The notes beneath the pieces were generated by a model. It had not been told where the DNA came from, did not search any database, and saw only the letters and a program-made list of their open reading frames with translations. A program made the translations under genes and the position numbers. A DNA stretch of 8,710 nt from Solirubrobacterales bacterium (GTDB lineage Bacteria > Actinomycetota > Thermoleophilia > Solirubrobacterales > Solirubrobacteraceae): assembly GCA_019240015.1 (NCBI GenBank), contig JAFAZB010000063.1, forward strand, positions 1 through 8,710, in the 5' to 3' direction. This document shows positions 6,545 to 8,710 of the stretch, one piece after another. The first letter of the stretch is position 1. Every line of letters starts with the position of its first letter.

Positions 6545-8710
6545 CAGGCCTCCTCCAAGGACGAGCTTGGTGTTGACGCCGCGAGACTGGGCACCTCGCC
6601 CGGCTCATCGACGGCGACCGACTCGATCGGACCAACGGCCAGGCAGACCGCGGGTACGAGCAGCAGATTCAGCGCGGTTGCGCCGAGGATCCCTCCCAGC
6701 ATCACCGCGGCGGCGGTGTGGGTGAGCTCGTTGCCGGCGACGTCCCCCATCACCGCGAACGGGATCAGCGCCGCGGCGGTCACGAACACGGCGCCGATCG
6801 TGGGCGCGAACCGCTCACTCGCGCCGCGAATCACGATCACCGGCGTGAGCGGCCCGCCATCGCGGGCTTGCAGTCTGCGCAGGTGCGCAATCAGGACGGT
6901 GCCCTGCCGAGCGGCCAGCGCGAACACCGCGACCAAGCCCGCGTCGGTGCCAACCGAGTCCAGCTGACCGATGAGCAGCGCGACCAGGATCCCCCCCAGC
7001 AGCGCCACGGGCAGAGCCAGGAACAGGGCCGCCGCCAGCCGCCAGCTCCGCAGCGCCGCCTGGAGCAACAGGAAGACTCCGACCGCGGCGACCAGCACGT
7101 AAGACAGGAACGCCACGTGCGAGGTCGGATCGTTGGGGGTCCCGCCCACCACCTCCGCGTGATAACCGAGCGGATAGTGGACCTGGCCGAGCTCGCCCGC
7201 AATCGCGGACTGGACCGAGCCGACATCAGCGCCGGGCACGGCGGCGGTCACGTCCAGGTAGCGCGACAGGGCCTCGTGCTGGATGTCGACCGGGTCGGGC
7301 TCGATCTTGACCTGAGCGACCTGGTCGAGCCGGACGTGGCCGCCATTCGAAGTGTCGAGCAACAGCTTGCGGACCTGATTGAGGGTGCTGACCTCCGAGG
7401 GGATCCCGCTGACGGTCACGTCGAACACGGCCTGGTTCTGGAAGAAGTTCCCTACCGTCAGCCCGTAGACCAGCGTCGATGCCTCGCGGCGGGCGTCGCC
7501 GGGAAGCACACCGGCGTTCAGCGCGGCGGCATCCTGGATCGAGATCCCGATGTTCGGCTGCTGGGTGGGCATCTGCACGCGCGGCGTGCCGACGCCGTGG
7601 ATTCGCGACAGCAGCGAGGACACTCGGCCTCCCAACTGCGCCAGCACGCCGTAGTCCTCGCCGTACACGCGGACCGTCACCTGGTGGTTGGCCGGCGCCA
7701 GCACACCGCTGGTCACGTCGGCCTCGTAGGTGCTGACGCTGGCCCGGATTCCGGGGGTCCCCTCGACGATCGAGCGGACGGCCGACGCTGCCCCGTCGTA
7801 GTTCGCACTCGGCTTGATCGTCACGTAGAGCTGACCGGAGTTGGTATCGACAACCTGATCCGCGCTGACCGCTTGGCCGAGCGTGGCGGCCACGTTGGCG
7901 ACGGCGGGCAGTGCTCGCAGCTCGGCGATCGCCCGGGCGGTGACCCGGTCCATCTCGCTCAGCGCCGTGCCCGCCGGGCCGTCCCACTGGACGACGAGGT
8001 TGCGATCCTTGAACCTGGGTGCGGCCGGCTGGTGCAGGAACGGCAAGGCGATCAGCCCGGCGACGCCGACGAGGCAGACCCCGAGCACGGCTTCCCTCGG
8101 CAGCGCCAGGCTCGCCTGCAGCGCGCGCCGGTAGGCGTCGCCCACGGCTCGCGTGACCGCAAGCCGGCGCGGTCGCGGCACGCCGGGTTCCAGCAGCAGC
8201 AGCGCCAGCGCCGGGACGAGCGTCAGCGCCACGACCGTCGAGGCGATCACCGCGAGCGCGAACGAGAGCAACATCGGATGCAGGAACGTCGCCGAGAGCC
8301 CCTTGGAGACGAGCACCGGCGTGATCGACAGCAGCACGATCAAGGTCGCGTACCCAAGCGTGCCGCGGACCGCGGCCAAGCCGTCGAGGAGCCGCTCGCC
8401 GCTCCGCGCGCGCTCGCCCGCCGCTCGCCGCGCCTGCATGCTGCGCAACAGCTCTCCCACCGAGCCCACGGCATCATCGGCCAGGACCCCCAGCGCGATC
8501 AGCAGCCCCAGCACCAGGACGGGATTGAACGTGTAGCCGAGCGCCTCGAGCACCAGCAATGCGACCAGCAGCGAGACCGCGACCGACGCGAGCGCGACGA
8601 ACGCGGTCCTCAGCTCCAGGAACAACGCCGCGATCGCGAGCGCGCCCAGCAACGCTGCGATCAGCAGGCCGACCGCGGTGTCGTGAAGCGCCTGCGACAC
8701 ATAGCTCTGG
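6544..8710 (-). CDS. Second, divergent RND efflux permease, N-terminal third outside window
   Basis: The frame is open to the right edge, giving 721 residues. Its first residues (QSYVSQALHDT) align with residue 334 onward of the neighbouring RND protein, so about 330 residues (TM1 and the first loop) are missing and the full protein would be near 1050. Numbering from the GTG at 8700: TM2-TM6 lie at about 9-170, with the TM4 acidic pair in LADDAVGSVGEL (Asp75, Asp76); TM7 at about 204-221; the second periplasmic loop at about 225-525; TM8-TM12 at about 530-690. AARQG (596-600) keeps an Arg where AcrB has Lys940. The loop blocks PGDARREAS and VRKLLLDTSNGGHVRLDQVAQV parallel PGDVRREAA and VRRLLIDTPGGGHVPLGAVANL next door, so the two are paralogues. 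It is less typical: the Glu-Asn after TM4 is Gly-Glu, and my CusA alignment puts Gln at Met573. The proton pair suggests it is active. It is the first visible gene of the operon. Confidence 0.87.
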   Translation of the reverse strand, partial: QSYVSQALHDTAVGLLIAALLGALAIAALFLELRTAFVALASVAVSLLVALLVLEALGYTFNPVLVLGLLIALGVLADDAVGSVGELLRSMQARRAAGERARSGERLLDGLAAVRGTLGYATLIVLLSITPVLVSKGLSATFLHPMLLSFALAVIASTVVALTLVPALALLLLEPGVPRPRRLAVTRAVGDAYRRALQASLALPREAVLGVCLVGVAGLIALPFLHQPAAPRFKDRNLVVQWDGPAGTALSEMDRVTARAIAELRALPAVANVAATLGQAVSADQVVDTNSGQLYVTIKPSANYDGAASAVRSIVEGTPGIRASVSTYEADVTSGVLAPANHQVTVRVYGEDYGVLAQLGGRVSSLLSRIHGVGTPRVQMPTQQPNIGISIQDAAALNAGVLPGDARREASTLVYGLTVGNFFQNQAVFDVTVSGIPSEVSTLNQVRKLLLDTSNGGHVRLDQVAQVKIEPDPVDIQHEALSRYLDVTAAVPGADVGSVQSAIAGELGQVHYPLGYHAEVVGGTPNDPTSHVAFLSYVLVAAVGVFLLLQAALRSWRLAAALFLALPVALLGGILVALLIGQLDSVGTDAGLVAVFALAARQGTVLIAHLRRLQARDGGPLTPVIVIRGASERFAPTIGAVFVTAAALIPFAVMGDVAGNELTHTAAAVMLGGILGATALNLLLVPAVCLAVGPIESVAVDEPGEVPSLAASTPSSSLEEA
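6549..6556 (-). promoter_or_regulatory. Strong ribosome binding site of the mini-adaptor gene
   Basis: GGAGGAGG on the minus strand, 4 bases (6 from the first GGAGGA) before the ATG at 6544. It lies in the last codons (Leu-Glu-Glu-Ala) of the upstream RND gene, whose TGA shares one base with this ATG (TGATG). This fixes the start of the lipoprotein and points to coupled translation of the two genes. Confidence 0.75.

Noticed and set aside
6071..6967. 298-codon plus-strand frame opposite the mini-adaptor and the end of the second RND gene
   Set aside because: The opposite strand has two recognisable, translationally coupled genes; this frame runs antisense to both and has no family signal.
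7226..7987. 253-codon minus-strand frame inside the second RND gene
   Set aside because: Same strand but a different frame from the RND porter domain; Arg/Gly-rich composition typical of a frame shadow.

Overview
The window is very GC-rich and densely coding. It has five genes, no gap longer than 45 bases, and no RNA genes, mobile elements or CRISPR. GC-rich codon choice, two lipoproteins with LAAC lipoboxes, a beta-ketoadipate pathway enzyme and RND pumps with no outer-membrane component in view all suggest a high-GC Actinomycetota. A Thermoleophilia/Solirubrobacterales soil lineage is my best guess, but that is inference from gene style and not from a marker gene.

Layout. Positions 1-1138 (minus) hold most of a 3-carboxy-cis,cis-muconate cycloisomerase (pcaB) whose 3' end lies beyond the left edge. 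Divergent from it, 1171-2826 (plus) encodes a lipoprotein with an N,N-dimethylformamidase beta-subunit-like domain. Its stop lies 8 bases from the stop of the convergent gene at 2835-6050 (minus), a complete 1071-residue RND permease of the CusA/CzcA-like group. Upstream of that, on the same strand, 6095-6544 encodes a 149-residue lipoprotein resembling only the C-terminal part of an RND periplasmic adaptor. Then 6544-8710 encodes a second, divergent RND permease whose first third lies beyond the right edge.

The three minus-strand genes (second RND, mini-adaptor, first RND, in transcription order) look like one operon: a TGATG stop/start overlap with a strong Shine-Dalgarno inside the upstream gene, then a 44-base gap. 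The most interesting feature is this pump cassette. It has two non-identical RND subunits flanking a miniature lipid-anchored adaptor that appears too short for the hairpin and lipoyl parts used to reach a TolC-type channel. This would suit a cell with no outer membrane. The substrate cannot be read from the sequence; positions I align to the methionine metal site of CusA are not methionine in either pump. The pcaB and formamidase-like genes have no evident functional link to the pump.
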